Origin: Streptococcus mitis
GTDB taxonomy: Bacteria > Bacillota > Bacilli > Lactobacillales > Streptococcaceae
DNA: 32,272 nucleotides
Direction of reading: 5' to 3'
NCBI RefSeq assembly: GCF_005844455.1
Contig: NZ_SPGF01000022.1
Span: 1 to 32,272 of the forward strand
Below are positions 1 through 7,080 of the stretch, piece by piece (position 1 is the first letter of the stretch; each line of letters starts with the position of its first letter). Both the position numbers and the translations under genes were made by a program. The notes under the pieces are model-generated. The model did not search any database. It was given only the letters and a program-made list of their open reading frames with translations, and was not told the DNA's origin.

Positions 1-76
1 TTTCAGATGAGGGGATTTTGTGCGCTCTTTTTTTCGATTCATTTTGGCTACAAAAGCGATGAAATCAAGCATTAGT

Positions 77-119
77 AAAACCAGTGGAACTTACCCTGAC
101 ACGGATTTCCACTGGTTTT
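77..119. terminator. Perfect 13-bp stem-loop, probable bidirectional terminator
   Basis: Arms at 77-89 (AAAACCAGTGGAA) and 107-119 pair perfectly around a 17-base loop. A-rich and T-rich ends flank the stem, so it could end transcription from either side. The gene it serves lies outside the window; no reading frame in bases 1-75 could be assigned with confidence. Confidence 0.55.
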
Positions 120-134
120 TACGATTTTTATCAG

Positions 135-169
135 ACTAACTTCCACATGGATTAGCAGTGGAAGTTAGT
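135..169. repeat. Second 12-bp stem-loop sharing the GTGGAA/TTCCAC core
   Basis: Arms at 135-146 (ACTAACTTCCAC) and 158-169 pair perfectly around an 11-base loop. There is only a short T-run after it. Its stem shares the GTGGAA/TTCCAC core with the hairpin at 77-119, so the two can also pair with each other. The remainder of 1-350 holds the TVP38 promoter and no gene I can support. Confidence 0.5.
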
Positions 170-313
170 TTGGGAATTTACCATTATTATTTTTGAATAG
201 TATAAGCTTTTCAACATAAACCTCATAACTTTACGATAATTTACATCTAAAAACCCATACTACCTATATTCACCCTCCCAAAGCAATCCATTCCCCCTTT
301 CTCCTCCAAAATA

Positions 314-345
314 TGGTATAGTAGAATCATACTATCTATGAGGAG
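314..345 (+). promoter_or_regulatory. Extended -10 promoter and Shine-Dalgarno site of the TVP38-like gene
   Basis: TGGTATAGT at 314-322 is an extended -10 box (TGn plus hexamer). GAGGAG at 340-345 lies five bases before the ATG at 351. A 6-bp inverted repeat (ATAGTA 318-323, TACTAT 330-335) overlaps the -10 and could bind a protein. No convincing -35 box is visible. Confidence 0.6.
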
Positions 346-350
346 TTTAC

Positions 351-968
351 ATGTCACAGGATAAACAAATGAAAGCTGTTTCTCCCCTTCTGCAACAAAT
401 TATCAATATCTCATCGATTGTCGGTGGGGTTGGGAGTTTGATTTTCTGTATCTGGGCTTATCAGGCTGGGATTTTACAGTCTAAGGAAACCCTCTCTGCC
501 TTTATCCAGCAGGCAGGTATCTGGGGGCCACCTCTCTTTATCTTTTTACAGATTTTACAAACGGTCGTCCCTATCATTCCAGGAGCCTTGACCTCGGTGG
601 CTGGGGTATTTATCTACGGCCACATCATCGGGACTATCTACAACTATATCGGCATCGTAATTGGCTGTGCCATTATCTTTTATCTAGTGCGCCTCTACGG
701 GGCTGCCTTTGTCCAATCCGTCGTCAGCAAGCGCACCTATGACAAGTATATCGGCTGGTTGGACAAGGGCAATCGGTTTGACCGTTTCTTTATCTTTATG
801 ATGATTTGGCCCATTAGTCCAGCTGACTTTCTCTGTATGCTGGCTGCCCTGACCAAGATGACCTTCAAGCGCTATATGATTATCATCGTTCTGACCAAAC
901 CCTTTACCCTCGTGGTTTATACCTACGGTCTGACCTATATTATCGACTTTTTCTGGCAAATGCTTTGA
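351..968 (+). CDS. TVP38/TMEM64 (DedA-like, SNARE-associated) membrane protein
   Basis: A 205-residue integral membrane protein. About five to six hydrophobic segments are visible (near residues 17-40, 55-75, 78-110, 140-165 and 178-200). The central stretch with a glycine-rich pair of helices (FIYGHIIGT and the following GIVIGC) and the later WPISPADFLCMLAAL segment fit the VTT/TVP38 domain. DedA/VTT relatives are linked to lipid or undecaprenyl-phosphate flipping in some bacteria, but the role of this member cannot be told from sequence. The start is supported by GAGGAG five bases upstream. It is a single-gene unit with its own promoter and terminator, convergent with scrK. Confidence 0.8.
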   Translation: MSQDKQMKAVSPLLQQIINISSIVGGVGSLIFCIWAYQAGILQSKETLSAFIQQAGIWGPPLFIFLQILQTVVPIIPGALTSVAGVFIYGHIIGTIYNYIGIVIGCAIIFYLVRLYGAAFVQSVVSKRTYDKYIGWLDKGNRFDRFFIFMMIWPISPADFLCMLAALTKMTFKRYMIIIVLTKPFTLVVYTYGLTYIIDFFWQML

Positions 969-973
969 CATAT

Positions 974-1008
974 AAAAAATCCGTTTGGTTTTCCAAGCGG
1001 ATTTTTAG
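974..1008 (+). terminator. Intrinsic terminator after the TVP38-like gene
   Basis: Arms 975-988 and 993-1006 form a 14-bp stem with one G-T pair and a four-T loop, followed by a T-run that is part of the right arm. Bases 974-991 occur again in inverted orientation at 1267-1284, in the terminator of the opposing gene. Confidence 0.85.
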
Positions 1009-1093
1009 AGCATGGATAGACTATAGCTTGATACTAAATATAGTTTGGTATGGAAATCATGCCTCTTTTCGATAGTGAAGCGAGGACTTATCT

Positions 1094-1229
1094 AGCCTTT
1101 CCGCCGTGATAAAAACACCTGAAATCTAATGGTTTCAGGTGTTCGGAAACTTTGAGACATTAGGCTCAAAGTTTAGGTATGGAATTTCGAAGAAAGTCGC
1201 TACCGTCCGTAATCACTTAAGGAAAGGCT
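1094..1229 (+). repeat. Structured repeat, copy A (136 bases)
   Basis: Helices read on the plus strand: P1 1094-1102/1221-1229 (AGCCTTTCC), P2 1106-1110/1212-1216 (GTGAT/ATCAC), hairpin H1 1114-1124/1133-1143, hairpin H2 1147-1156/1165-1174, and hairpin H3 1176-1179/1201-1204 with an inner 1185-1188/1192-1195 stem. Copies B and C have the same layout with different stem sequences. The plus strand is preferred because H1 can then extend by a U-G and a C-G pair; on the other strand the U-G pair becomes A-C. It sits between two convergent terminators, so it is not obviously part of either flanking transcript. No protein is encoded here. The strand is an inference. Confidence 0.75.
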
Positions 1230-1250
1230 CAAAAAAAATTGTCTTCAAAC

Positions 1251-1284
1251 AAAAAGTCCACTTGGGAAACCAAACGGATTTTTT
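1251..1284 (-). terminator. Intrinsic terminator of scrK
   Basis: On the minus strand this is a roughly 13-bp stem with two G-U pairs and one mismatch (arms 1270-1283 and 1251-1265), ending in a T-run. Its first arm with the loop start is an exact 18-base inverted copy of 974-991 from the terminator of the convergent gene. Confidence 0.75.
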
Positions 1285-1291
1285 GTTTGTT

Positions 1292-2179
1292 TTATTTTGC
1301 GACACTCTTAGCAAGAACAAAGTTTCCAAGTGTGGCGGAACCATTGCCTGCGACTGCTGGAGTCACGATATAGTCACGCACATCTGGTACTGGTAAGTAG
1401 CCGTTGAGAAGAGCTGTGAATTTCTCACGTACACGGTCCAGCATGTGTTGTTGTGCCATAACCCCACCACCAAAGACGATCACGTCTGGACGGAAAGTCA
1501 CAGTAGCATTGACCGCAGCCTGAGCGATATAGTAGGCTTGGACGTCCCAGACAGAGCTGTTAAGTTCGATGTTTTCACCACGGACACCTGTACGGACTTC
1601 GAGACTTGGACCAGCCGCAAAGCCTTCCAAACAGCCTTTGTGGAAAGGACAAACGCCATTAAATTCTTTTTCAATATCCATTGGGTGTTTGGCTACATAG
1701 TAGTGACCCATTTCAGGGTGACCTACACCACCGATAAACTCACCACGTTGGATAACACCTGCACCGATACCTGTCCCAATCGTATAGTAGACCAAGTTTT
1801 CGATACGACCGCCAGCATTGTTACGAGCAACCACTTCACCATAGGCAGAGCTGTTCACGTCCGTTGTGAAATACATAGGTACGTTGAGGGCGCGGCGAAG
1901 GGCACCAAGTAGGTCTACATTTGCCCAGTGAGGTTTTGGAGTCGTTGTGATAAAGCCATAGGTTTTTGAGTTTTTATCGATATCAATAGGACCGAAGGAA
2001 CCGATGGCAAGGCCTGCAAGATTATCGAATTTTGAAAAGAACTCGATGGTTTTATCGATAGTCTCGATTGGAGTTGTTGTAGGGAACTGTGTTTTTTCTA
2101 CAACGTTAAAATTTTCATCTCCGACAGCACAGACAAACTTTGTACCGCCCGCTTCTAAGCTTCCATATAATTTTGTCAT
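1292..2179 (-). CDS. scrK: Fructokinase (ROK family)
   Basis: Phosphorylates the free fructose released when ScrB cleaves sucrose-6-phosphate, feeding fructose-6-phosphate to glycolysis. The 295-residue protein has the ROK pattern: an N-terminal phosphate-binding loop (GSLEAGGTKFVCAVG), a central GTGIGAGVI motif, the GHPEMGH segment, and a His/Cys zinc cluster (CPFHKGCLEG). The frame is open to 2218, but I chose the Met at 2179: AGAGGT lies upstream in the right place, and the family motif starts three residues in. It lies downstream of scrA on the same strand, with a terminator and its own promoter between them, so it can be expressed separately from sucrose import. Confidence 0.92.
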   Translation of the reverse strand: MTKLYGSLEAGGTKFVCAVGDENFNVVEKTQFPTTTPIETIDKTIEFFSKFDNLAGLAIGSFGPIDIDKNSKTYGFITTTPKPHWANVDLLGALRRALNVPMYFTTDVNSSAYGEVVARNNAGGRIENLVYYTIGTGIGAGVIQRGEFIGGVGHPEMGHYYVAKHPMDIEKEFNGVCPFHKGCLEGFAAGPSLEVRTGVRGENIELNSSVWDVQAYYIAQAAVNATVTFRPDVIVFGGGVMAQQHMLDRVREKFTALLNGYLPVPDVRDYIVTPAVAGNGSATLGNFVLAKSVAK

Positions 2180-2206
2180 GATAAACCTCTTATCTTTGTT
2201 TTCTCT

Positions 2207-2215
2207 ATTATAGCA
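2207..2215 (-). promoter_or_regulatory. Extended -10 promoter of scrK
   Basis: On the minus strand TGCTATAAT (2215 down to 2207) is an extended -10 box about 30 bases before the chosen scrK start. No clear -35 box is visible, which is common with extended -10 promoters. Confidence 0.6.
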
Positions 2216-2278
2216 CATTTTGAAAACCTAAATTTCTCTATATTTTAGATTTTCCTCTGTAAATCTTACTATCTAATA

Positions 2279-2309
2279 AAAACGAACAAACATATCATTT
2301 GTTCGTTTT
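2279..2309 (-). terminator. Intrinsic terminator of scrA
   Basis: A perfect 12-bp stem (AAAACGAACAAA 2279-2290, partner 2298-2309) with a 7-base loop. It lies between the scrA stop and scrK, and a T-run follows it on the minus strand. Confidence 0.85.
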
Positions 2310-2327
2310 CACTTTAGAGAGGAATGA

Positions 2328-4265
2328 TTAGATTTTCACTTCAATAACGGCATCACCCTTAACAACTGAACCGCTTGCGACTGGTGTCACAGAAGCGTAG
2401 TCTGCTGTATTGGTTACGATAACCATTGTTGTGTCGTCAAAACCTGCGGCAGCGATTTTGTTTGAGTCAAAGGTTCCAAGAACGTCACCTGCTTTGACCT
2501 TGTCTCCTTGAGCAACTTTTGCTTCAAAACCTTCACCATTCATAGATACAGTATCGATACCAACGTGGATCAAGATTTCAGCTCCATTTGCTGTCTTCAA
2601 ACCGTAAGCATGTCCTGTAGCAAAGGCGATCGATACTTCGGCATCAGCTGGTGCGTAAACCACGCCTTGGCTTGGTTTTACAGCGATTCCTTGTCCCATT
2701 GCACCACTTGAAAATACTGGGTCATTGACATTCTCAAGAGCAACTACGTCACCAACGATAGGAGTTTGGATTATTTCATTTTGAAGAGTATCAAACTCTT
2801 CCACTACTGGTGCTTCTACTGTAGTTTCAGTAACTGTTTCTGCAGTTGCTGCTGCAGCCTCATCAGCAAAGACACCTGCCGCTTTTGTTTTACCATAGAA
2901 ATAAGTCAAAGCAAAGGCTGCAACAAATGAAATCACTTCTGCAACTACATACATAGGGATTGAACCTGCTTTAATAGATAGGAATCCGATAAATCCAGCT
3001 GCTCCCAAAGAAACTGCAATGACATGGGTCAAACCTGCCACAAAGGCACCAACTGCTGAACCAGCAAGAGCACAGAAGAATGGGAATTTATATTTCAAGT
3101 TCACCCCAAATAGGGCAGGCTCAGTAATCCCAAGGAAAGCAGAGACAGCCGCAGAACTTGACAATCCTTTAGTTTTAGCATTTTTAGTCAAGAAGTAGAT
3201 TGCGAGAGTGGCTGCACCTTGCGCCACGTTTGCCATTGAAGCAACAACAAAGATGTAGTCACCAAATCCAGTACCGTTATTATTGTATGCCGATAATAAC
3301 TGAGTCTCAATAGCAGGGAATGATTGGTGAAGACCTGTCATAACAATTAATGAGTAAGTTCCACCAAAGAGCCCCATACCAAACGCACCTGTAGTATTGT
3401 ATAGCCATACAATAACATTAGTAATCGCATCAGAAACCACCAACATCACAGGACCAATAACTGTAAAAGTTAGGAATCCTGTAATCATAACTGATAAAAG
3501 CGGAGTAAAGGTGAAGTCAACCGCAGAAGGCAATTTCTTGTGGAAGAATTTTTCTAAAGTTGCCAACAACCAGACAGCTACAAGGACTGGGATTACTTGA
3601 TAAGCATAGTTTGTTTGTGTAACATGGAAACCTAAAATATCCCAAAAAGCTTCTTTACCACCCAAATCTGGTGTGGTCATAATCATACCGATAGCCGCAC
3701 CAAGAAATTGGTTTGCCCCAAAGCGTTTAGCCACTGAAATCCCTACTAAAACAGGTAAGAACATAAATGGGGCAGCAGACATCAATTGAATCATCGCTGA
3801 GATCCCTTTGATAGCAGGGTACATGTCTTCAATAGATTGAGGTCCAAATAAGTCTGGTGATGTCAAGAAGTTACGTAATGCCATCAAAAGACCACCCGCA
3901 ACCAATGCAGGAATGATTGGAACAAAGATGTCTGACAAAAGCTTAATCAAATCCATCAATGGATTAAATTTTTTGTCTTTATTCACAATCTCTTTCAAAT
4001 CATCTGTCGAAACTTCTTTCAAACCAGTTTTCTTGATAATTTCCGCATACACGAAGTTAACATCACCAGGACCAATGATAATTTGATATTGTCCGTTAGT
4101 GCTAAAAGTCCCCTTCACATCCGCATTATTATCTAGAACTGCTTGGTTCACTTTTGATTCGTCTTTCAATACCAAACGAAGACGAGTTGCACAGTGGGCT
4201 GCAGCTACAAGATTATCCTTACCGACAGCCTCAATGACCTCAGCAGCAACTTTACTATAATCCAT
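2328..4265 (-). CDS. scrA: Sucrose-specific PTS transporter, enzyme IIBCA
   Basis: Imports sucrose and phosphorylates it to sucrose-6-phosphate using phosphate from HPr. The 645 residues hold three domains in the order B-C-A. EIIB has the phosphocysteine at Cys25 ([12 protein letters not shown]). EIIC is about ten membrane segments (roughly residues 105-465). An acidic Ala/Glu/Thr linker near 480-500 leads to a glucose-type EIIA with paired histidines at 552 and 567 (His567 in LIHVGID is the expected phosphate acceptor). It is divergent from scrB-scrR across an operator-rich gap, which marks it as the sucrose transporter. Trehalose or maltose specificity is possible from the protein alone, but the neighbours argue for sucrose. 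Confidence 0.93.
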   Translation of the reverse strand: MDYSKVAAEVIEAVGKDNLVAAAHCATRLRLVLKDESKVNQAVLDNNADVKGTFSTNGQYQIIIGPGDVNFVYAEIIKKTGLKEVSTDDLKEIVNKDKKFNPLMDLIKLLSDIFVPIIPALVAGGLLMALRNFLTSPDLFGPQSIEDMYPAIKGISAMIQLMSAAPFMFLPVLVGISVAKRFGANQFLGAAIGMIMTTPDLGGKEAFWDILGFHVTQTNYAYQVIPVLVAVWLLATLEKFFHKKLPSAVDFTFTPLLSVMITGFLTFTVIGPVMLVVSDAITNVIVWLYNTTGAFGMGLFGGTYSLIVMTGLHQSFPAIETQLLSAYNNNGTGFGDYIFVVASMANVAQGAATLAIYFLTKNAKTKGLSSSAAVSAFLGITEPALFGVNLKYKFPFFCALAGSAVGAFVAGLTHVIAVSLGAAGFIGFLSIKAGSIPMYVVAEVISFVAAFALTYFYGKTKAAGVFADEAAAATAETVTETTVEAPVVEEFDTLQNEIIQTPIVGDVVALENVNDPVFSSGAMGQGIAVKPSQGVVYAPADAEVSIAFATGHAYGLKTANGAEILIHVGIDTVSMNGEGFEAKVAQGDKVKAGDVLGTFDSNKIAAAGFDDTTMVIVTNTADYASVTPVASGSVVKGDAVIEVKI

Positions 4266-4298
4266 AGCAAAAATCTCCTTATAAAATTTTGTTCTTGT

Positions 4299-4313
4299 TT
4301 GAAAGCGATTTTA
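4299..4313. promoter_or_regulatory. cre-like or LacI-type operator in the scrA leader
   Basis: TTGAAAGCGATTTTA matches the CcpA cre consensus (WTGNAANCGNWNNCW) except near its end. It lies just downstream of the predicted scrA transcription start, where a bound repressor would block elongation. It could instead be a weaker ScrR site. Confidence 0.5.
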
Positions 4314-4330
4314 TTCGCCCTACGACTATT

Positions 4331-4358
4331 ATTTTATCACGTTTCTAAATTATGTCAA
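4331..4358 (-). promoter_or_regulatory. scrA promoter
   Basis: On the minus strand TTGACA (4358-4353), a 16-base spacer and TAAAAT (4336-4331) form a near-consensus sigma-A promoter about 60 bases upstream of the scrA start. Confidence 0.75.
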
Positions 4359-4368
4359 GCGTTTTGCA
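4353..4368. promoter_or_regulatory. Probable ScrR operator over the scrA -35 box
   Basis: On the minus strand this reads TGCAAAACGCTTGACA, with the AACGCTT core typical of LacI-family operators. It shares ACG(C/T)TTGACA with the site upstream of scrB, and it overlaps the -35 hexamer. Repression by the neighbouring ScrR is inferred. Confidence 0.6.
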
Positions 4369-4380
4369 GAAAAAATATTC

Positions 4381-4397
4381 TATCCACTTAGTGGATA
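4381..4397. repeat. Perfect 17-base palindrome between the divergent scr promoters
   Basis: TATCCACT and AGTGGATA (4381-4388 and 4390-4397) are perfect inverted repeats around a single T. The site lacks the central CG of LacI-type operators, so it may bind a different regulator. It has no T-run and does not look like a terminator. Confidence 0.5.
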
Positions 4398-4536
4398 CGC
4401 TTTAGATTGATTGATTTTGACTGTTTTAGCAGGTATTCCTTAAAAAAACAAGTTTAAAATCTTGGTTAAAAGGGTTTTGTTTCATTATCTTTCATATTTT
4501 CCTGAAAATGTGATTGATTTCCTGCATTTATTTTAA

Positions 4537-4551
4537 GACAAACGTTTGACA
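4537..4551. promoter_or_regulatory. Probable ScrR operator upstream of scrB
   Basis: GACAAACGTTTGACA holds the perfect palindrome CAAACGTTTG (4539-4548) with the central CG typical of LacI-family operators. It also contains TTGACA at 4546-4551, but no good -10 box lies at the matching distance, so this is more likely an operator than a promoter. Confidence 0.6.
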
Positions 4552-4579
4552 GTTTTTTCTCTTTTTTAACATAAAAGGC

Positions 4580-4608
4580 TTGCTTTTTTTCCCGAAAACG
4601 GTTACTAT
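4580..4608 (+). promoter_or_regulatory. scrB promoter with embedded operator
   Basis: TTGCTT (4580-4585), a 17-base spacer and TACTAT (4603-4608) form a plausible promoter. A cre/LacI-type half-conserved site, CGAAAACGGTTAC (4593-4605), fills the spacer and would block polymerase when bound. GGAGGA at 4628-4633 is the ribosome binding site for the ATG at 4642. Confidence 0.6.
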
Positions 4609-4641
4609 TAAAAGTGATAAGATTTTTGGAGGAAAGATAAA

Positions 4642-6096
4642 ATGGAATGGACAACTGAGCGTCGTTATAGACGCTATGAAGATTGGTCTAATGATGAAAT
4701 CAAGCAAATTAAGGAAAAGATGGCACAATCTCCTTGGCATACTCGTTACCATGTCGAGCCTAAAATGGGGCTTCTCAATGATCCAAATGGCTTTTCTTAT
4801 TTTGATGGCAAATGGATTCTCTTTTACCAAAACTTCCCCTTTGGTGCAGCCCATGGGTTGAAGTCTTGGGTGCAGCTTGAAAGTGAAGATTTAGTGCACT
4901 TTACAGAAACTGGAGTCAAAGTTTTGCCAGATACTCCATTAGATAGCCACGGTGCCTACTCTGGTTCTGCCATGCAGTTCGGCGATCAGTTGTTCCTATT
5001 TTATACTGGAAATGTCCGTGATGAAAACTGGATCCGTCACCCTTACCAGATTGGCGCTTTGATGGACAAGGATGGTAAGATTACGAAGATTGACAAGATC
5101 TTGATTGACCAGCCAGCAGACTCTACTGACCACTTCCGGGACCCACAAATTTTTAACTTTAAAGGTCAATATTATGCTATCGTCGGTGGACAGGACTTGG
5201 AGAAAAAAGGCTTCGTCCGTCTCTACAAGGCTGTGGACAATGACTACACAAACTGGCAAGCAGTTGGCGACCTTGACTTTGCTAACGACCGTACTGCCTA
5301 CATGATAGAATGTCCAAATCTGGTCTTTGTAGGGGAGCAACCTGTCCTTCTCTACTGCCCACAAGGATTGGATAAGAGTGTTCTAGACTATGACAATATC
5401 TATCCAAACATGTACAAAATCGGGGCTTCCTTTGATCCTGAAAATGCTAAAATGGTAGATGTTTCTCCATTGCAAAATCTAGACTATGGTTTTGAAGCCT
5501 ATGCAACTCAAGCCTTCAACGCTCCTGACGGACGTGCTCTAGCAGTTAGCTGGCTTGGTTTGCCAGATGTTTCTTACCCATCTGACCGTTTTGACCACCA
5601 AGGAACCTTCTCTTTGGTCAAAGAACTGACTATCAAAGACGGCAAACTTTATCAATATCCAGTCGCAGCTATCAAGGATCTTCGTGCTTCTGAAGAAGCC
5701 TTCTCAAACCGTGCCCAAACCAGTAACAGCTACGAACTTGAACTTAACTTGGAAGCCAATAGCCAGAGCGAGATTGTTTTACTTTCTGATAAAGAAGGCA
5801 AGGGACTTTCAATCAACTTTGACCTTGTAAATGGTCAAGTGACAGTGGATCGTAGCCAAGCTGGTGAACAGTATGCTCAAGAATTTGGGACAACTCGTTC
5901 TTGCCCTATCGATAATCGGGCTACTACTGCTACGATTTTCATCGATAACTCTGTCTTTGAAATTTTCATCAATAAAGGAGAAAAAGTATTTTCTGGTCGT
6001 GTCTTCCCACATGCGGACCAAAATGGTATCCTGATCAAGTCTGGAAACCCAACTGGAACTTACTATGAATTAGATTATGGTCGCAAAACTAACTGA
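4642..6096 (+). CDS. scrB: Sucrose-6-phosphate hydrolase (GH32)
   Basis: Hydrolyses sucrose-6-phosphate in the cytoplasm to glucose-6-phosphate and fructose. The 484-residue protein shows the three GH32 acidic motifs: NDPNG at residues 46-50 (Asp47 nucleophile), RDP at 166-168 (transition-state stabiliser) and EC at 223-224 (Glu223 acid/base). These belong to the five-bladed propeller, and a C-terminal beta-sandwich follows from about residue 350. No signal peptide is seen, which fits a cytoplasmic phosphosugar substrate. The start has a strong GGAGGA site. Its last codons overlap scrR by 20 bases, so the two are translated from one message. Confidence 0.95.
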   Translation: MEWTTERRYRRYEDWSNDEIKQIKEKMAQSPWHTRYHVEPKMGLLNDPNGFSYFDGKWILFYQNFPFGAAHGLKSWVQLESEDLVHFTETGVKVLPDTPLDSHGAYSGSAMQFGDQLFLFYTGNVRDENWIRHPYQIGALMDKDGKITKIDKILIDQPADSTDHFRDPQIFNFKGQYYAIVGGQDLEKKGFVRLYKAVDNDYTNWQAVGDLDFANDRTAYMIECPNLVFVGEQPVLLYCPQGLDKSVLDYDNIYPNMYKIGASFDPENAKMVDVSPLQNLDYGFEAYATQAFNAPDGRALAVSWLGLPDVSYPSDRFDHQGTFSLVKELTIKDGKLYQYPVAAIKDLRASEEAFSNRAQTSNSYELELNLEANSQSEIVLLSDKEGKGLSINFDLVNGQVTVDRSQAGEQYAQEFGTTRSCPIDNRATTATIFIDNSVFEIFINKGEKVFSGRVFPHADQNGILIKSGNPTGTYYELDYGRKTN

Positions 6097-7042
6097 TGTC
6101 GCAAAACTTGCAGGTGTCAGCCCTACTACCGTTTCTCGGGTTATCAATAAAAAAGGCTATTTATCAGAGAAAACCATTCAAAAGGTCAATGAAGCCATGC
6201 GAGAATTGGGCTACAAACCCAACAATCTGGCTCGTAGTCTACAAGGAAAGTCAGCTAAGTTAATCGGCTTGATTTTCCCCAATATTTCCAATGTTTTCTA
6301 CGCAGAATTGATTGATAAATTGGAACACCAACTCTTCAAAAATGGGTACAAGACCATCATCTGCAACAGTGAGCATGATTCTGAGAAGGAACGCGAGTAC
6401 ATCGAAATGTTGGAAGCTAATCAGGTAGACGGTATCATTTCTGGTAGCCACAACTTGGGAATTGAAGACTACAATCGTGTGACAGCGCCGATTATTTCCT
6501 TTGACCGAAACCTATCACCAGATATCCCTGTCGTTTCCTCTGACAACTATGCTGGTGGGGTTCTTGCTGCCCAGACCTTGGTCAAGACAGGCGCCCAGTC
6601 TATCATCATGATTACAGGGAATGACAATTCTAACTCACCAACTGGACTACGCCACGCTGGTTTTGCATCCGTACTCCCCAAAGCACCTATTATCAATGTT
6701 TCCAGTGACTTTTCTCCCGTCAGAAAAGAAATGGAAATCAAGAATATCTTGACCCGTCAAAAACCTGATGCCATCTTTGCTTCGGATGATTTGACAGCTA
6801 TTCTGGTCATTAAAATTGCTCAGGAACTGGGCATTTCTGTCCCAGAAGAACTCAAAGTCATCGGCTATGATGGGACTTACTTTATCGAGAACTACTATCC
6901 TCACTTGACAACGATTAAGCAGCCTATGAAAGAGATTGCCCAACTCACTGTTGATCTCCTCTTACAGAAGATTGAAGGTAAAGAGGTCGCGACAACCGGT
7001 TACTTCTTACCTGTTACTCTATTGCCCGGAAAAAGTATTTAA
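6077..7042 (+). CDS. scrR: LacI-family sucrose operon repressor
   Basis: A 321-residue LacI-type regulator. The N-terminal helix-turn-helix (LTDVAKLAGVSPTTVSRVIN, residues 5-24) is followed by the hinge helix (NNLARSLQGK) and a periplasmic-binding-protein-like effector domain (from about residue 60 on) with the usual SDDLTA segment. It very likely represses scrA and scrB through the CG-centred palindromes between them. The start lies inside scrB: the helix-turn-helix begins right after it, so no later start is possible. No good Shine-Dalgarno site precedes it, suggesting translational coupling to scrB. Confidence 0.92.
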   Translation: MVAKLTDVAKLAGVSPTTVSRVINKKGYLSEKTIQKVNEAMRELGYKPNNLARSLQGKSAKLIGLIFPNISNVFYAELIDKLEHQLFKNGYKTIICNSEHDSEKEREYIEMLEANQVDGIISGSHNLGIEDYNRVTAPIISFDRNLSPDIPVVSSDNYAGGVLAAQTLVKTGAQSIIMITGNDNSNSPTGLRHAGFASVLPKAPIINVSSDFSPVRKEMEIKNILTRQKPDAIFASDDLTAILVIKIAQELGISVPEELKVIGYDGTYFIENYYPHLTTIKQPMKEIAQLTVDLLLQKIEGKEVATTGYFLPVTLLPGKSI

Positions 7043-7050
7043 GCACAAGA

Positions 7051-7080
7051 AAACTCAGACCGATTCGTCTGAGTTTTTTA
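7051..7080. terminator. Bidirectional terminator between scrR and mvaA
   Basis: A perfect 10-bp stem (AAACTCAGAC 7051-7060, partner 7067-7076) with a six-base loop and a T-run on the plus side. The mvaA stop codon lies in its tail, so it may serve both convergent genes. Confidence 0.85.

Noticed and set aside
1..75. Possible partial coding sequence at the left edge (plus frame ending TAG at 73-75, or a minus frame starting at 72).
   Set aside because: Both are under 25 codons within the window, lack a ribosome site or family motif, and cannot be told apart from chance.
1094..1229. Reading repeat copy A as a plain transcription terminator.
   Set aside because: Neither strand has a T-run after the outer helix, dedicated terminators flank it on both sides, and the multi-hairpin layout recurs elsewhere.
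1445..1912. A 155-codon plus-strand open frame.
   Set aside because: Antisense to scrK; composition and lack of a ribosome site mark it as a shadow.
4546..4574. TTGACA at 4546 as the scrB promoter -35.
   Set aside because: No acceptable -10 lies 16-18 bases downstream; the hexamer is part of the palindromic operator, and a better promoter follows.
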